From Isoetes taiwanensis (taxonomy: Eukaryota > Streptophyta > Lycopodiopsida > Isoetales > Isoetaceae), in contig JAJEKV010000031.1 in assembly GCA_021234155.1 (NCBI GenBank), positions 7,082,748 to 7,146,747 of the forward strand: DNA of 64,000 nucleotides, in the 5' to 3' direction. Position numbers and translations under genes: made by a program. Below, piece after piece: positions 38,700 to 51,104 of the stretch (within the stretch, counting starts at the first letter, position 1; each line of letters opens with the position of its first letter). Below the pieces are notes generated by a model. It had not been told where the DNA came from. It made no database searches and was given only the letters and a program-made list of their open reading frames with translations.

Positions 38700-41600
38700 C
38701 CTGCAGTTGGAGCCCTCCACGCTATTACTATTTTAATTATTAATAAAATTTTGGTTATATGGTGACCACCCCACCTATCTACATGGATGCATGGCTAATC
38801 TCCCTATTAGGAAGAGGGTGAATCTTCCATTATGGCTGTGGAGACAGCCTTTATATGCCTATATGCCTGTGCCTACACCTCTAGTTGCCCGGTGGAGAAT
38901 ATCCTTCCCGCTGGGGGCGGAAGGATAGCTTCCTCCTATCAAAGCATATATGGGGCTAAAAGGTGCCTTTCCTATCAATGCATTCCCAATGACCTTCTTT
39001 CTCGAGGTCGCCTCTACTGGGACAGAAGTAGACTTTCTAATCTACCTTCCACTTTCGTCCAAACGGGGTCATGCCTACATTGACATTACACCACGCCTAG
39101 AGATCAATCAGAGTGGTCTCATCATTTGCAACAACGATGCAACCCCTACCTAGCATAGGTTGCATGTTAGATTAATCTTAACTATACAAGCATTTAATCT
39201 ACACACAAAACGACATGCCCGAAATGATTTTTGCCGGCTCCTTTAATGCATGTGATTAACATAATTACCCTAAGGTAATATTTATGAATTAACATTATCA
39301 TAGTATCGGATACATTACTTCGGATAGTACAATTATATTTACTCTAATCTTTGCAATATTTAACGACTTTTAGATCGCGCTTTATTTGAACAATAACCCC
39401 ATTTAGACCTATTGTTACATAGACAAGGTTTTAATTATCATACACAAGAATTAGATGTGCTTCTTATTCTCCTCCTTGGGTCCCTGTGATTACCCTTGGA
39501 AGTATATCCCTAAGATGCACTTAAGTATATTTGAATTCTATTTTCTATCTATATCTATAAGGACCCCGCATCCTTATGAAGGATTAATTAACATGCTACC
39601 TCACATTATCGTTGTTATTTAACTTATTTCCTCATGATGATACATATACGCATGCAATTCCATGCAATTATTAGGATCTATATTTAACTTATCTATAAGA
39701 CACATTAAAACTTATAACGATGCTAATTTCTTTACCTAGGCTAGAATGCATCCACCCATTGAGCCTGCGTCGAGTAATTTGGGAGATGACTTGGTCGTTG
39801 CATTGTTCCCATAGTTTTGCTCCACTTCATTGGTGTAGATAGCTACTGCGGCCGTTCGCGACGACGTTGAAGGCCTCCTCTGAGCTATCTATCTATCTAT
39901 CTTACGCTTATTCGCCTTTCATTGCCGAAAGTGAACTCTATTCTACCTGGGCCGGCCAATTCGATGCAAGTATGTTCAATCATAAGATTGAGCCCTCCCA
40001 CTTTCTTCAAAAGAAAATGGTCCCAGACTCCCCTTCAATGACGTTGTACACAACATCATATCTATTCTCTCCTTAAGAGGTTATATGTTTCTTACTTAGC
40101 ACATTAATTTACTAGCCTTAGCTAACATATATAACCATCTAAGATGGATACACATATTATGTTATTATTTATTTCAATATAGCTATGGGTTACCTACTTA
40201 GTTAGAACGATTCTAAAACCACAAGGTTTTGTCATCATGACAATTCCTTTTGTCTCAAAAGACTATTTGATTACTATAATTTTATTTTAGATGTACCTTA
40301 CATGTATTATTCTTTTTATATTCTAGAGATTCCCCCTTTCTTAGTTATTTAGCTCTTGGAATATTCCTACCAATCAATTGATGTCATCGTTAACAAGTTG
40401 GGCCTGACTTGTTAGATTACTTTTTTCTTTTCGGTTGATTATTCTTTGAGGTACTAGATTTATACATGGTTAACAATTATCCTAGTAATGATTCCTTCTT
40501 AGCGAGGGAGATCAATCTCACCAAGTGGTTTCAATCGTTGGATGTCCTAACAATCGTATATAATTATAGTTACTCCTATGCATTTCCTTCCCAATCCTTG
40601 ACGCTTTAGCTCAATATTGGGGCAATCCTTTTAGCCGTAATATCCGAAATGCCTTCTAATCCTAATATGGATGTTACCGTCCCATACATTAACCTACTAG
40701 GCCCCATGGCCTTAGATGCTTGAGCTTGCTAGAAGCTCATCCACTCGCTGCCGCTTGAAGTAGCAAAAGTAACGTTCTTCCGAAGTCGCCGATACTTCAT
40801 CTCCTTGGGACTGGGCTCCTCTTTGATGTGAGGTTGACTTTGTTCGTTAGAAGCCTCTCATTGCTTGGTGGCTTTGATGGAAGTTGATCACTTGAATCTT
40901 CCATGCCGCTCTTCAAAGCCCAAGATGGCGCTTGAAAAAGATCTTTCATCTTGAACTTTTTGTCTTGGCAGCCTAAAAGACGATCAGATCCGGATATTGT
41001 TTCTTCGACTCCATCGATGTCTCATACCGCCGAGTCCCCTTGTGTCGCTATCGTGTTGCCCTAAGAGTGTTGATGTTGATTGCTTCACCCCCGCAACTTG
41101 CATGACATCTCTTCCTTTGATCTGTTCTACGCTATGGGAGGGAAGGAATAACGAGGAAACTATACATGCAAAACATATAGCTTACATAGTTACAATTACT
41201 ACTAGAGCTATTAGGGTCTCCCCTTGTGCCTCCCTTCAAGTTGCACACCTACTCCTTGGCAATGTCATCGTTCCTCCTCCGCCAATGGTGTTGATGATCT
41301 ATATCCTTCTATTTGTACGCCACCATACCGGTAACTTGTTGATATGCTTGGGCCCTCCGTGTTTGTCGGCTATGGCACAACACGCTTTGCATCACATTCC
41401 AACTAAAGGTGTGCTGTCGTTGATGCTTCCCGACATTTCACCGCCTTCCAGATCCCGTTCTCGGGCGGTAATTGTTCTTCCTTCATGATACTTGAGCTAT
41501 TTGGAGGCTGCCTCTTGAGGCCGGCGCGATTCCTTTGGTTATACTCCTCCGGAGTTTTCTCTTCAGCTTGTTCTTTGAATCGTCCATCCTGGTTCATCAA

Positions 41601-42290
41601 GTTGCATGCAAGTCCGGTGCAAGTCATCGGCTCGTCCTCACCTAGTTGCTTCTCCATCGAAGCCTAAACTTCCTTGTTTGATCCCTCGATCACATGGCTT
41701 GACGTTATCACATCTCCCGCAGTAGCTATCTTTGTCTTCTTGTCTTAGAGGTACCTTAGGTGGCTTTGATTATTTTCGTCGGTTTTGATCCTCCACATTG
41801 CCTCTAGGGAATGCGTGGAAGAAGTCGGTTTTCTTGCTTCTCCAGCTTTAGGTTCGACTTTTTTGTCTCATGCATAGCCGGCCTCTCACGGCAAGTAAGG
41901 CTTCATAGCTCTTCTCCCTGGCTGGCGATGTTTGCCGGGATGATGGATCCTTATCTGCGGCTTGACCCTTGCGTTGAAGAAGTATCGCCTTGGAGATATA
42001 TACTTGTGGTTGAATAGCACGGCTATTATCTTGAACTCTTTTTTAAATAGAAGGTGCTTGATTTACTATCCTTGTCGTTAAAGGCGTCCGAGATGCTTCT
42101 GCCTTTTGGCGTTGCCACATCGGAGATGTGGTTGACTTCTTCTCTTCTAATTCGGTAGAATTTTGGCGAACCATCTACCTAGTTGTTGGGGCACTATCTA
42201 GATGGTCATTGTGCCTTTCGTAAGTGCATCTCCATCTAATACACGGTCATAGCACATCCCCTATATTACCACAAGTTGGAATTATGGTCG
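38700..42290. other. Interior of LTR element, no gene recognised
   Basis: Mostly AT-rich to about 40,700, then of average composition. Open frames on both strands (for example 40,997-41,488 plus and 41,657-41,403 minus) match no family I know. If the element were autonomous, its integrase and reverse transcriptase should lie here on the minus strand. I could not find their motifs. A (TATC)n tract sits at 39,885-39,903. Confidence 0.5.
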
Positions 42291-42299
42291 CCGAGATGT

Positions 42300-43980
42300 T
42301 GCCTTCTTAGTTGGCTCGTTGATGCCTGTGTTCCTCCTTCCATTGTTGAGGCCACTCATGTCATAAGTTCGCCAAGTGCTGCCACCGCTACTAGAGGTAG
42401 TGTTGGCCTCGACGATGTCCCTCGCGTCTTGATGCTCTTGACATGACCGGTGTTGTCTCTTTGTTCGACATTGGGTGGACGAAAGCCTTCTCTTCTATTT
42501 GAGGGCACTTCCGGAAGTGTTTGGAGTCGAAGGTTTGCTTGGCCTCTGGTCGCTTCTCCCTCGTGCTTGCTCTTCCATTTTGATCTTGGGCTATAGTTGT
42601 GCTTCTATGCTTCCTCTTTTGGTAGTCGGTGAAGGAGTTCACGATCTAAGCGCTAAACCAGTAAAACATGACTCTAAACTCATGTTTCTCCACCAGACCC
42701 TCGTGAGCACCCGAGATATACAATAGACATATACGTATTTACATTGGGATTTTAATTCATCGACTTTTTCAAAACAACTACTAAGATCTACTTAATTGTT
42801 TATACTCCTTTAGGGTTTCCCCTCCTCCTATCGCATTTGACCCTTTGGTTTTGCCGCTGCATCTTCGCTCGTTGACTCGGGATTCCTTTGAGATGCTTGC
42901 TACCATTGTTGAGCTTCATGTCCGATCCGAGCTCGTCGCCACGCCGGGCCATGGCGGGTGTTAAATCCCGATGTGATCCTTGAGAAAGATGCTCCCTCCT
43001 TAATGTATATTCGTCGGTGAGGAATGCGGTGATCCCAAACGCCCTACATGCAAAGTGTAATCGTTGCGGGGTTGCCGATGCGGTCGCCTTTGATCGCTTT
43101 AAGTAGGATCACCCGGGTTGTTGCGGTTGGGCATTCTTGAATGTCTTGAAGCTCGAGATCATGGTCGGTAGGGGCATTGTCATTCCTCCTCCAAGTTGAA
43201 TTTCCCGAGTCGCGACTCACATTTGCTGTTTGGCTTTGCTTCATTCCGAGGTGCCTCTCCTTGCCTAGAAGTGTGGTAATCTCTATTGTCCCTACCATGG
43301 CTCGCTTTCCGTGCGCCTTTGCATGATTTGTATCTGGCGGCTGGGTCGTCTCCTCCGATCCTTTGGGTCCTATCCATTCGAATCTCGCACTCCTTGGTCG
43401 ACGTGGTAAGGTCGTCCCTTTTTGGTTTCTAGGTGTTCCCTCGGTCCGAATTCCTGTTTGAGCCGAATATTCTCCTCCTTGATCTTGCCCCAGTGCTGAT
43501 ATAGGCCTTCGAAGCCCGGAGATGTTCCTGATATCGCGTCTCCTCCCTCGCGGGTCTCCCTAAGCCGCAAAGGGAGCTGGAAGCTCAACTTGGTCAGCCT
43601 TTAGGTGCTTTGTGGTTGCCTAGCTTGTTCGCTCCTTTTGTTGGCGTTGACATTCGAAGCTTGAGCGGGCTGCAAGTTAGAAGGTGGTCTTCTCTCCGGG
43701 GTTCTTATACGCTCTGTGTTGCCATGACTTCTCCCCTCGAATTTTAAGATTATGCCTTCTCGACCTAGCTCGTGATGCTAACACGGCATCGATGTCTAAC
43801 GGTTCCTGCACCTTTTATTTTTGTTGCCTTGCATTCTTCCATTTGAAACTTCATTGGGCGCCGAAGTTGGTGAAGGCGCCGAGATCCTCTTTTTACGATG
43901 TGACCTCGCTGTGATAGCCGGAGGTTGACACCTAGAAAATTCTTGATGCCGGATTGGTTACCAAATATTCTTCCCATTTG
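42300..43980 (-). pseudogene. Gag-like charged region of the LTR element
   Basis: Successive minus-strand frames (43,977-43,765, 43,588-43,370, 43,377-43,180, 43,298-43,044 and 42,642-42,391) encode E/K/R-rich peptides, for example KIKEENIRLKQEFGPREHLE and STREKRPEAKQTFDSKHFRK. They lie about 2.3 kb downstream of the PBS, where gag is expected. No capsid or zinc-knuckle motif is recognisable, so the gag assignment rests on position and composition. Frameshifts separate every piece. Confidence 0.35.
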
Positions 43981-44889
43981 ATGAAGATTGATGATAGGCC
44001 GGTGGTGTCCTGTTCTACCGTTTGTTCGTTGAGGTGTTTGTCATTGTGCTTCCCTCTCTTGGGTCCCGCCTTTTCCGGTCTCCCTCCTTATCCGCTTGTA
44101 CATCGGGCCGACCTTGATGTCTTCAAGAAGTTAGCCTCTAGCTCTTCTCTCGCGGCTCGCCCCAGATTGAAAGCAACGCCAGATTTCCTAGAGTCTAAGG
44201 TCTACTTGAAGGGCTCTCCTACAACATTCTGGGCTATAAGCAAGCAAGGTGGCTCGAGCAGCATTACTGGAGACATATCTATAATCTACAAGTCTATGAA
44301 TATTAGGACGTGTGGTATGGCATGACATGAGGATTGTTTTGCAAGACCTCCATGATGTTTGAGGCATACTCTAAGGTCCTAGCAAAGTTGGTTTAGGGGA
44401 GTCCAATCTCTACACATGGAGCGGCTTGGGCAGCTCTAGACTCTAGCTCCTTTCTAGGTACCCTGGCAATAGGGAGTGTCAATGTGGCGGCTATATAAGT
44501 CAAACTCTATTAGAAGGACAATGCAATTAGGTCAAGGTTTATGCCTTTGGCATGAGCAGAGGTGATGCAAATTTAATAGTTGGACTTGGGTTGCTATCTT
44601 TGAGGTCTAGATGACTATAACAAAGGGGTGTTCTTGGGCACTTCTATCTAGGAGTAAGGTATCAGCTTCGAGCCGAGAGCAATACTTATGAAGCTACTAA
44701 TGGGGTAGGCTTCTATCTACAAACAAACTACAGCTTTGAAGAACAATTCAAGGGTTTGGGGCAATTTTGGTCAATTTGAGCTAGGTTTGACATTTCTAGC
44801 CTAATTTGAGGTCATAAATGGATTCTAGGCTATCTAATGGTCCTATTGCAACAATTTTCAGGGATTTGGAGCTCTCAGAGCTCAAGCTA

Positions 44890-45215
44890 TGGAGGTTCAA
44901 AGTTTGGAGGTCTCACGCCGTTGCGCCTGCAACAAAACTAACTTTTGTTTTAAGTACCGCGAGCTGTGAGACATCAGTCTCATTTCGATCAAAGGTGTCT
45001 AATTTGGGTAAACTAATGGTGTAAGGGTGATGGGCTCATCAAATTAGGCAGAATCGACCCCTTACTTGGTCAATTTTGGAGCTGTTTTGGTCAAGTTTGG
45101 TAGGTCTCACTTGCCTCGCTTCAAAACTAACTTTTTGTTTTGGCGACCGTGCGAAAATGTGAGATATCACACTTTTGGTCCGAGAGTATCCTATTTTACT
45201 AAAATACAAACTACT
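44890..45215. repeat. Two-unit repeat in the element leader, period about 160 bp
   Basis: Both units contain gtttgg(t)aggtctcac, aaaactaacttt(t)tgtttt, then ac(c/g)g, a gtgaga(c/t)atc word and a (t)ggtc(c/a) end. A weaker third relative may lie at 45,880-46,000. Non-coding. Confidence 0.5.
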
Positions 45216-45716
45216 ACTTGCTAACTCGTCCTAATTAAGCAAGATTTGACACATAAACTACTCAAAATTATCATGTATTAACAAAATTATTGATTATTTA
45301 CAACATATCTAAACGGGGATCTCCCTTTAATTAAACTAGCTAATTACATGCCTTCCCCTCATGAGGGTTACTGCGTCGCATGAACAGCAGCAGCTGAGTC
45401 TTCAAAATGTTGGACCAGCTTCCGCTCTTTTTGAGCCTTGGCCTCCCTCCTCTGCTCGTCCTCTCCTCTTCTTGTTTCCTTCGGCCTCCTTGGCCTCTCT
45501 CCTCGGGCCATTTTTGCCTTTGTCGAGAAAGTCGAGCTTTTCATTTGGTGCGATCATGTCGACGGAGTCCCGGGTGTCTATCGAGATGTTTGGTTCTCTA
45601 TCTAGCTTAAGGGCCTTGGTTCTAAATCTAAGGCTTAGCCATTAATATTATCTAACATTATTAAAGCTTAAATCTAATTAAGAATTATAATTCAAACACA
45701 AACGATGCCCGCCCCT

Positions 45717-45773
45717 CGCTGGTTGGCACGGGGTTTGGGGGGTTCAACCCTCGTGGGTGGGAGGTTCAATTCG
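45717..45773 (+). repeat. tRNA-derived SINE-like head inside the LTR element leader
   Basis: cgctggttggcacgggg (A-box-like) is followed by ggttcaattcg at 45,763-45,773, a good B box. A second ggttcaacc word lies at 45,741. No cloverleaf can be folded by eye. It may be an old SINE inserted in the leader. Confidence 0.4.
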
Positions 45774-46241
45774 CCACCAAGGAATTCTTTTTAAGATGAG
45801 GTTCAAAAGAGATTGAAAACTAGACTAATCTAGCTAGATCCTAGGCTAAGATTCAATTACCAAGTTACTTTTTAAATTCTATAACTTTTCAAGCCGTTTT
45901 CATCAATGTCTCTCACGCCTTAAATTTATAACTTTTCAAGCTTTTTCGTCAGAAAACTAAAGTTTAGTTATTGAACCAAAGGCGAAATGTGAGACCACCT
46001 TACCCTCGCTCATTCTTTTAGTTTTATTAAGTTCCAATTCACCTAACTGTACTAATATTAAATTCCAATCCACTTAACTGTTATTAGCTTAGCATAAACC
46101 AATCCACTTTAATCACATTAGCTTAGCATAAACTACAAAAATGAGAAAAAAAAAAATTCCCACTTTCCGAGGTTCGAGGATCCTATCAAGTTAGTACTAC
46201 TTTGAGCATGGCCGTCTAGCTTTGCTCTTGGTCTCCAAGAA

Positions 46242-46256
46242 CATTGCTCGATACCA
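46242..46256 (-). other. Primer-binding site of the LTR element
   Basis: The minus strand reads TGGTATCGAGCAATG, three bases after the LTR end (...CA at 46,260). It resembles the copia site TGGTATCAGAGC at 60,934-60,945 but lacks one base in the CAG. Plant elements with this site prime from initiator tRNA-Met. Confidence 0.8.
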
Positions 46257-46259
46257 CCG

Positions 46260-47860
46260 TGGACGCCCCTCACTCATATACACGGTGCACTCACCGTATA
46301 CAAACAGAGTTCATCCCCATACCAGCTCCATGCTAATATAGGGCCCTCCACGATCACCGCAACCTTGAAGAGTTCGGGGAAGAATGAAGGGGTCCTTTAC
46401 CCCTGCCTCCCTCGTGGCCTACCTAGTCAAGGAAGCGAAACATACATGTCAGGGTAGTACATACATCAACATCATATGACCACCACGAAGGATGGTCCGC
46501 CACATATCTCAGATAGACAAGGATCAAAGACATCACATAGGGAATCCTACCCAAGGCTCACTCAAAGGGATGACCCGACGGCTTGGGTCTCCGTGAGTTC
46601 ATTGCGCATGTAATTCATGGCAATGGATTTGGCGGGCATAAGAACATGGCATAGGGTTGTCCACTCCATCCGCCTCCCTCGTACACACTTTTTGCGAGTA
46701 GGTCAAAAGTGCCGGGACCTGATCAGAGTCTGCCGGATGCATAGCCAAGGGCTATTCCCCGGGTCATCATCCCAGTTAAGATGGGGCAGGTAGGGATCAC
46801 TCCCTCCGAGATCTACATGCCGACTCAGGTGACTAGAGGGCCACACGCCCGTGATTCGATCGAACCCACCGGAAAGTCATGAACACCACTTCACCTGTGT
46901 GAGCCCATGCCTTACCCACACTCGGTGGTAAGCCATTAGACCTAGTCACAATGATCCCCCTGAGGCCTTACACACCGGAGGGATCGCTCAAGAGTCGAAC
47001 ACGAACCTCCTTCTTAGCCGTCTGGCCCCTTCACCCACAAACTGTGTGGTTCTTGTACACAGTCAATCTATGGTGTGCTAGAGAGGCTAATCTAGGAGCA
47101 TCTACTACCAAGCTTGAAGTCTCTACCCCCTTCCCAATACAAGGAGTTCACAGAGATACATCATCCATATACATCACGAGGAAGAACTAAAGAACATAGA
47201 TCTAATCTATATCATAGAGTTAGGTTCTTTAGTTAGAGTCTGTATCTACTCATCTAGAGATCTAGATAGCTGCTAAAGGCGATTTAATAGGCTAAACCCA
47301 TCGATACAATGACCGGAAAACGATTTAGACCATTAAATCGACTACATACCCGATCCATGAGTTGCTCCTCCTCGACCGAGTTCACCATCTTATCGAACCG
47401 CCGAATCAAGGGAAACTAATGGTGCCATTCTCTCAGACGGAGTCTGGGAGGCGGTTTTGACTCATAGAGCAGCCAAAACAGAGCTCTAAAACCCTAGGGA
47501 CGAAAAATGGCAAGTTAGGGTTTCTCTACTTAAATAGGCAAGGGTTGGGGCTTAGGGTTTCCAATTATCCCTTTAGGCATGTGGGATAATTGGAAATGGG
47601 CCCACTTGCCTTTAATGGCTAGGTGGCCAAATGTGCCTACATGGAAATGTGTGCACCTAAATGTGCCCACATGGAAATGTGTGCACCTTAATAAATGTGC
47701 ATGTGCACATTAATAAGAAATGCACATACCTAGCAAGTTGCCCCCTAGGGCTACTCACCTGGCTACACGCCACAGACACGCCGTTGGAGTGGCGGTACGC
47801 TGCGATTTAGACAAGATGCGATATACGCCCCGGGACCGATAATCGTGTTGGAACGTCACA
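46260..47860 (-). repeat. 5' LTR of the minus-strand element
   Basis: About 1.6 kb, beginning TGTGACGTTCC at 47,860 on the minus strand and ending ...CA at 46,260 next to the PBS. It matches 36,440-38,044 over its whole length, and its first about 410 bases match window positions 1-419. It contains the promoter motifs listed separately. Confidence 0.88.
47529..47593 (-). promoter_or_regulatory. LTR promoter: inverted CCAAT pair and TATA box
   Basis: On the minus strand the inverted repeat CCAATTATCCC / GGGATAATTGG (47,561-47,593, 11-nt arms, 11-nt loop) lies about 25 bases upstream of CCTATTTAAG (47,529-47,538), a TATA-like box. The arrangement suits an LTR U3 promoter driving minus-strand transcription and independently supports the element's orientation. 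Confidence 0.6.
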
Positions 47861-50760
47861 ACTCCCCAGGCTCATCATTCTCTATTTTCAATGTTTAATA
47901 TTCTTGTTTGGCTGCTAATTGTGAAGCATGATATTTTTTTTCAATGGTTTAATCAAATGTTAGAGGTAAGTCAAGCAAGATAGGTGGGCCCCATCGTTGA
48001 CTCCATCTTGACTTGTGTTTGAGGGCTCCAAATTCGCCCCATGGCATATGCTGTGGCATATGCCAGCATCCAATGGCCCAAAATAATTTTAAGACACAAA
48101 GCGTACATTTACTACATAAAATTGTCTAAGGTTTTTGACTATCTACACATATATAATCTATTATGTCCGATAGGGACGCGCACGTGGCAGCAAATTGTAC
48201 ATTGTAACGTTAACACATGTTTTTCTCGGATTTTTTTTAGTGAGAGGAAAAATGAAAAATAGCTGTGCATCGTGCAGTTTGCCTCGCTGCTCCGGCCATC
48301 TGTCACAAGTTTATGGCAGATTTGAATGGCGTCGAACACCTGTCTGGATTATGCGGTTGTATGGATTGCTTCCAAGACAAGAAAAGAAATCAAAATATGT
48401 GGGCAATGCGGCATTGGCTATCTGTCACGAAATTGCGGCCTTCTCTTCTCGCCACCGGCCATAGCCATCCTCTGCCTTACCGTTTCTTCACGCTTTTGTT
48501 TTGCGCAGGGCGTTTTGAGGGCTTGGAGTTGTTTAAAGATTTTAGGTTTTTTGCTTCTCTTCATAGCCACAAAAAATATTGGTTGATCATGCAGTTAGGA
48601 CCATTTTAGAACACAAGGAACACATGAAAAAATATTGTTTGATCATGCAGTTAGGACCAGATCTGGAATGCAAAGAGCATGTGAAAACATATGGGAAAGA
48701 AAATGGGGTTTTTAAGCACTTTCTGGTTGCAAATCATCACTGTCCTCTGCTAATGATGCCCTCTGCTGGAGGTCGTGGCACTCTTTTCTACATTGTTTTT
48801 AGGATAGAGCTTGCTTTTGTTGGCTCAAGCTCTCCACTTATTAGCAATCACGGATGTGGGTACGTGCTTTTTTCTTTGTTTCTTTCTCTTCTAGGTGTAT
48901 GTTATAGATTTTTGCTCATTCGGATGAGCTCTCTTTGCTCCAGGTAAGAAGTCATGTTCTTTAGCAAGTTTGGCAATATTGCCATGAGAAATGGCAGTGC
49001 AGAAGTTGGAATGTGGAAGTTGATTATTGAATTAAGTGGACAAAGCCTAAAGATACACAAATCGTGAGCCTCCCTCAAAGACCGTGAGATCTAATTCTGA
49101 TATTGAATCTCCCTCAAAGACAGTGTCTGAGAATGCAATTGAGCATCAAGTGCACACCAATCATAACCTCAGGATCCTTCTGAGCTATGTGTACATCCTT
49201 TTCTCCAGTCATGGTAGACTGCTCATCTATCTCTTTGTCTGAAATAGCAACCATGTTTTCTGCTTCTGTATCAGGTACCGGACATTATCATTATCTTTAT
49301 GTGATTGGCTTTTATTATTTTCTCATGTTGCTTGAAATGTTATCATCTTCAAAACTTGCTTTGCTTCAATTTCCACCTTTTCAACCTCTTCTTAAAGCAG
49401 TTGCAGCTTAAAAAAAAACATCCCTTCAGTATTATTTAAATCATCAAACAATTGTAGAAGGGCATTACACTCTATCATACCTCATTCCTGAATTTCTTGC
49501 TTTGGAGATGCAAGCCAACTTTCATTAACAATAATATTTATCTTTGTAATAGTTCTTCTGAAATGATTGAAATGATTGTTTCCGTGCATTCTTCCTTCAA
49601 TGAAGCAAAACACAATTGAGTCTTCATTCTATGGCGATTATAAGTTAAGGTAAAGATGCATTTCTAAATAAAACAACTGCATACATGTCTCATGTTGTGT
49701 ATATTCTATAGTGTTGTAAATTTAGGTAGCTTTGAATATTTCAGCATAGTCTCAACTTTACCATGGACATCTCAAAGCGCACTGTTCATATTGTAGATAA
49801 TTTTTAATATATGGATGTTCTTGACCATCTGTGATATATTCAACAATCCGATTTTGTGTTAACTGAGACTTATGTTTGGGATTGCTATTGGGATTGTGCT
49901 ACACTCTGAACATCACAAATTCAGCTTTTAATGTTCTTAGCTGGACAATAGAAATTGGTTTCAGAACCTTCATATAACTGTAAAGTTGAGCTGCACAGTG
50001 AATGGACAATTGGGTAAGAAAAAATTTTTGTTCATGTATCTTACCATCGATTGAAAGGTCTTGGGTCAGATGATGCAAACAGATTAAAAGGAAAAGGAAT
50101 TTGGGTTACTCAATGCTACGGAAACGATTAAATTATGTGTGAGATGTGGTAGCAGGAGAGCTTCTCTACATAAAGCTGATAAATGAACAAAAGACACTAA
50201 CACGTTACAAAAGATTCTTGGTACACATTGTAAATTCAATTCAATTGAAAAATTTTAAGAGTTTGTAGTGCATGTGGATTTACTTTCAAACTAAAGTCTT
50301 TCAAATTATAAATGATGTGACATGCTCTGCTAGCATTTAATACACTAATCCCATTTCAAGGCAACGAATGAAATTGCTCATTGAAAATAAAATCAATGAC
50401 TATCAATTATTTTTTATTCAATGGCATTTCAATGATGTTTTCTGGAGAGACGTAAAATTCATATCAATGGGAAAATTTCAATAAGCCATAACAACGTTTT
50501 AAATGCTAAGCAATCTAAATCATGCAAAATAGTTAGAAAACCCAAATCAATCATCAAGTCTAGTAGTTTTCAACTTCATAGCCAAACGAATCCAACTTAC
50601 ATAACTTAATAGAAAAAACTTAATAGAAAGGAATGTCTTTACACAAATTCTTTACTATTAAGCCTTGCATTTCACGAACATCTTTCACACCATTCCAAAG
50701 ATATAAAGGCCCCCTTTTGCATTTCAAGAATATCTTTCATCCCATTCCAAAGATATAAAA
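47861..50760. other. Gene-poor region with possible minus-strand exons
   Basis: No complete gene. Two minus-strand patches read as protein in both copies of the block: about 49,395-49,329 (EVEKVEIEAKQVLKMITFQA) and about 49,277-49,150 (ENMVAISDKEIDEQSTMTGE and following). The second is preceded by tgatacag, a possible splice acceptor. They could be exons of an acidic coiled-coil protein, or a captured gene piece. The rest is AT-rich and shows nothing recognisable. Confidence 0.3.
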
Positions 50761-50835
50761 GTCCCCTTTTGCATTTCAAGACCATCTTTCACACAATTCT
50801 AGAGATATACAAATCCCCTTTTGCAGAAGCAAGTC

Positions 50836-51104
50836 AGGGAAGAGAAATATTTGCGGCAGCCTTGGCCACCGCGATAAATTTCTTGTATTCGTATAAAAAT
50901 ACAGTAAAAGCTGGTGGTGGGATGCTAGATTTGAAGCATGAGCATCTAGGGTTTGTGAATAACGGATGGCACATTGTTGCAGATGGTGATCAGTCACATG
51001 AGTTGCCATTCTTGGACTATGCAGGTGTCGGATCATATGTTTGGGAATTTGTCGGCAGCCACAGGCCGAAAGCAACAGAGGATTTTAAGGCATCACTTTT
51101 GTAA
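50836..51104 (+). CDS. Hypothetical ORF or terminal exon
   Basis: An open plus-strand frame encodes REIFAAALATAINFLYSY, GGGMLDLKHEHLGFVNNGWH, GDQSHELPFLDYAGVGSYVW and EFVGSHRPKATEDFKASLL, then stops. It is preceded by ccccttttgcag, a good plant splice acceptor at about 50,824, so it may be the last exon of a gene rather than a small gene. The first copy (3,590-3,890) is frameshifted. I know no family for it. The composition is clearly more protein-like than that of neighbouring frames. Confidence 0.35.

Larger units (their letters stand above)
36440..47860 (-). mobile_element. Complete LTR element on minus strand, no pol seen (LARD-like)
   Basis: Two LTRs of about 1.6 kb (36,440-38,044 and 46,260-47,860) flank about 8.2 kb. 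Orientation is fixed on the minus strand: the LTR begins TGTG(A/G)CGTTCC, a PBS similar to the initiator-tRNA-Met site follows the right LTR (46,256-46,242), and a purine tract AAAGGTGGGGAGAA precedes the left LTR (38,058-38,045). Between them I find only a charged gag-like stretch near 42,300-43,600 and no protease, integrase, reverse transcriptase or RNase H. It is therefore probably a non-autonomous large retrotransposon derivative, unless pol is hidden by frameshifts. No convincing target-site duplication was found; the best is GAGT on the minus strand. Confidence 0.85.

Noticed and set aside
38058-46240. Autonomous gypsy or copia pol inside the LTR element
   Set aside because: No DTG/DSG, integrase HHCC or DDE, or reverse transcriptase blocks were found in any minus-strand frame by eye.
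36435-47865. Five-base target-site duplication of the LTR element
   Set aside because: Flanks tcaca (left) and actcc (right) do not match; only GAGT agrees after moving the boundary, which is too little to claim.
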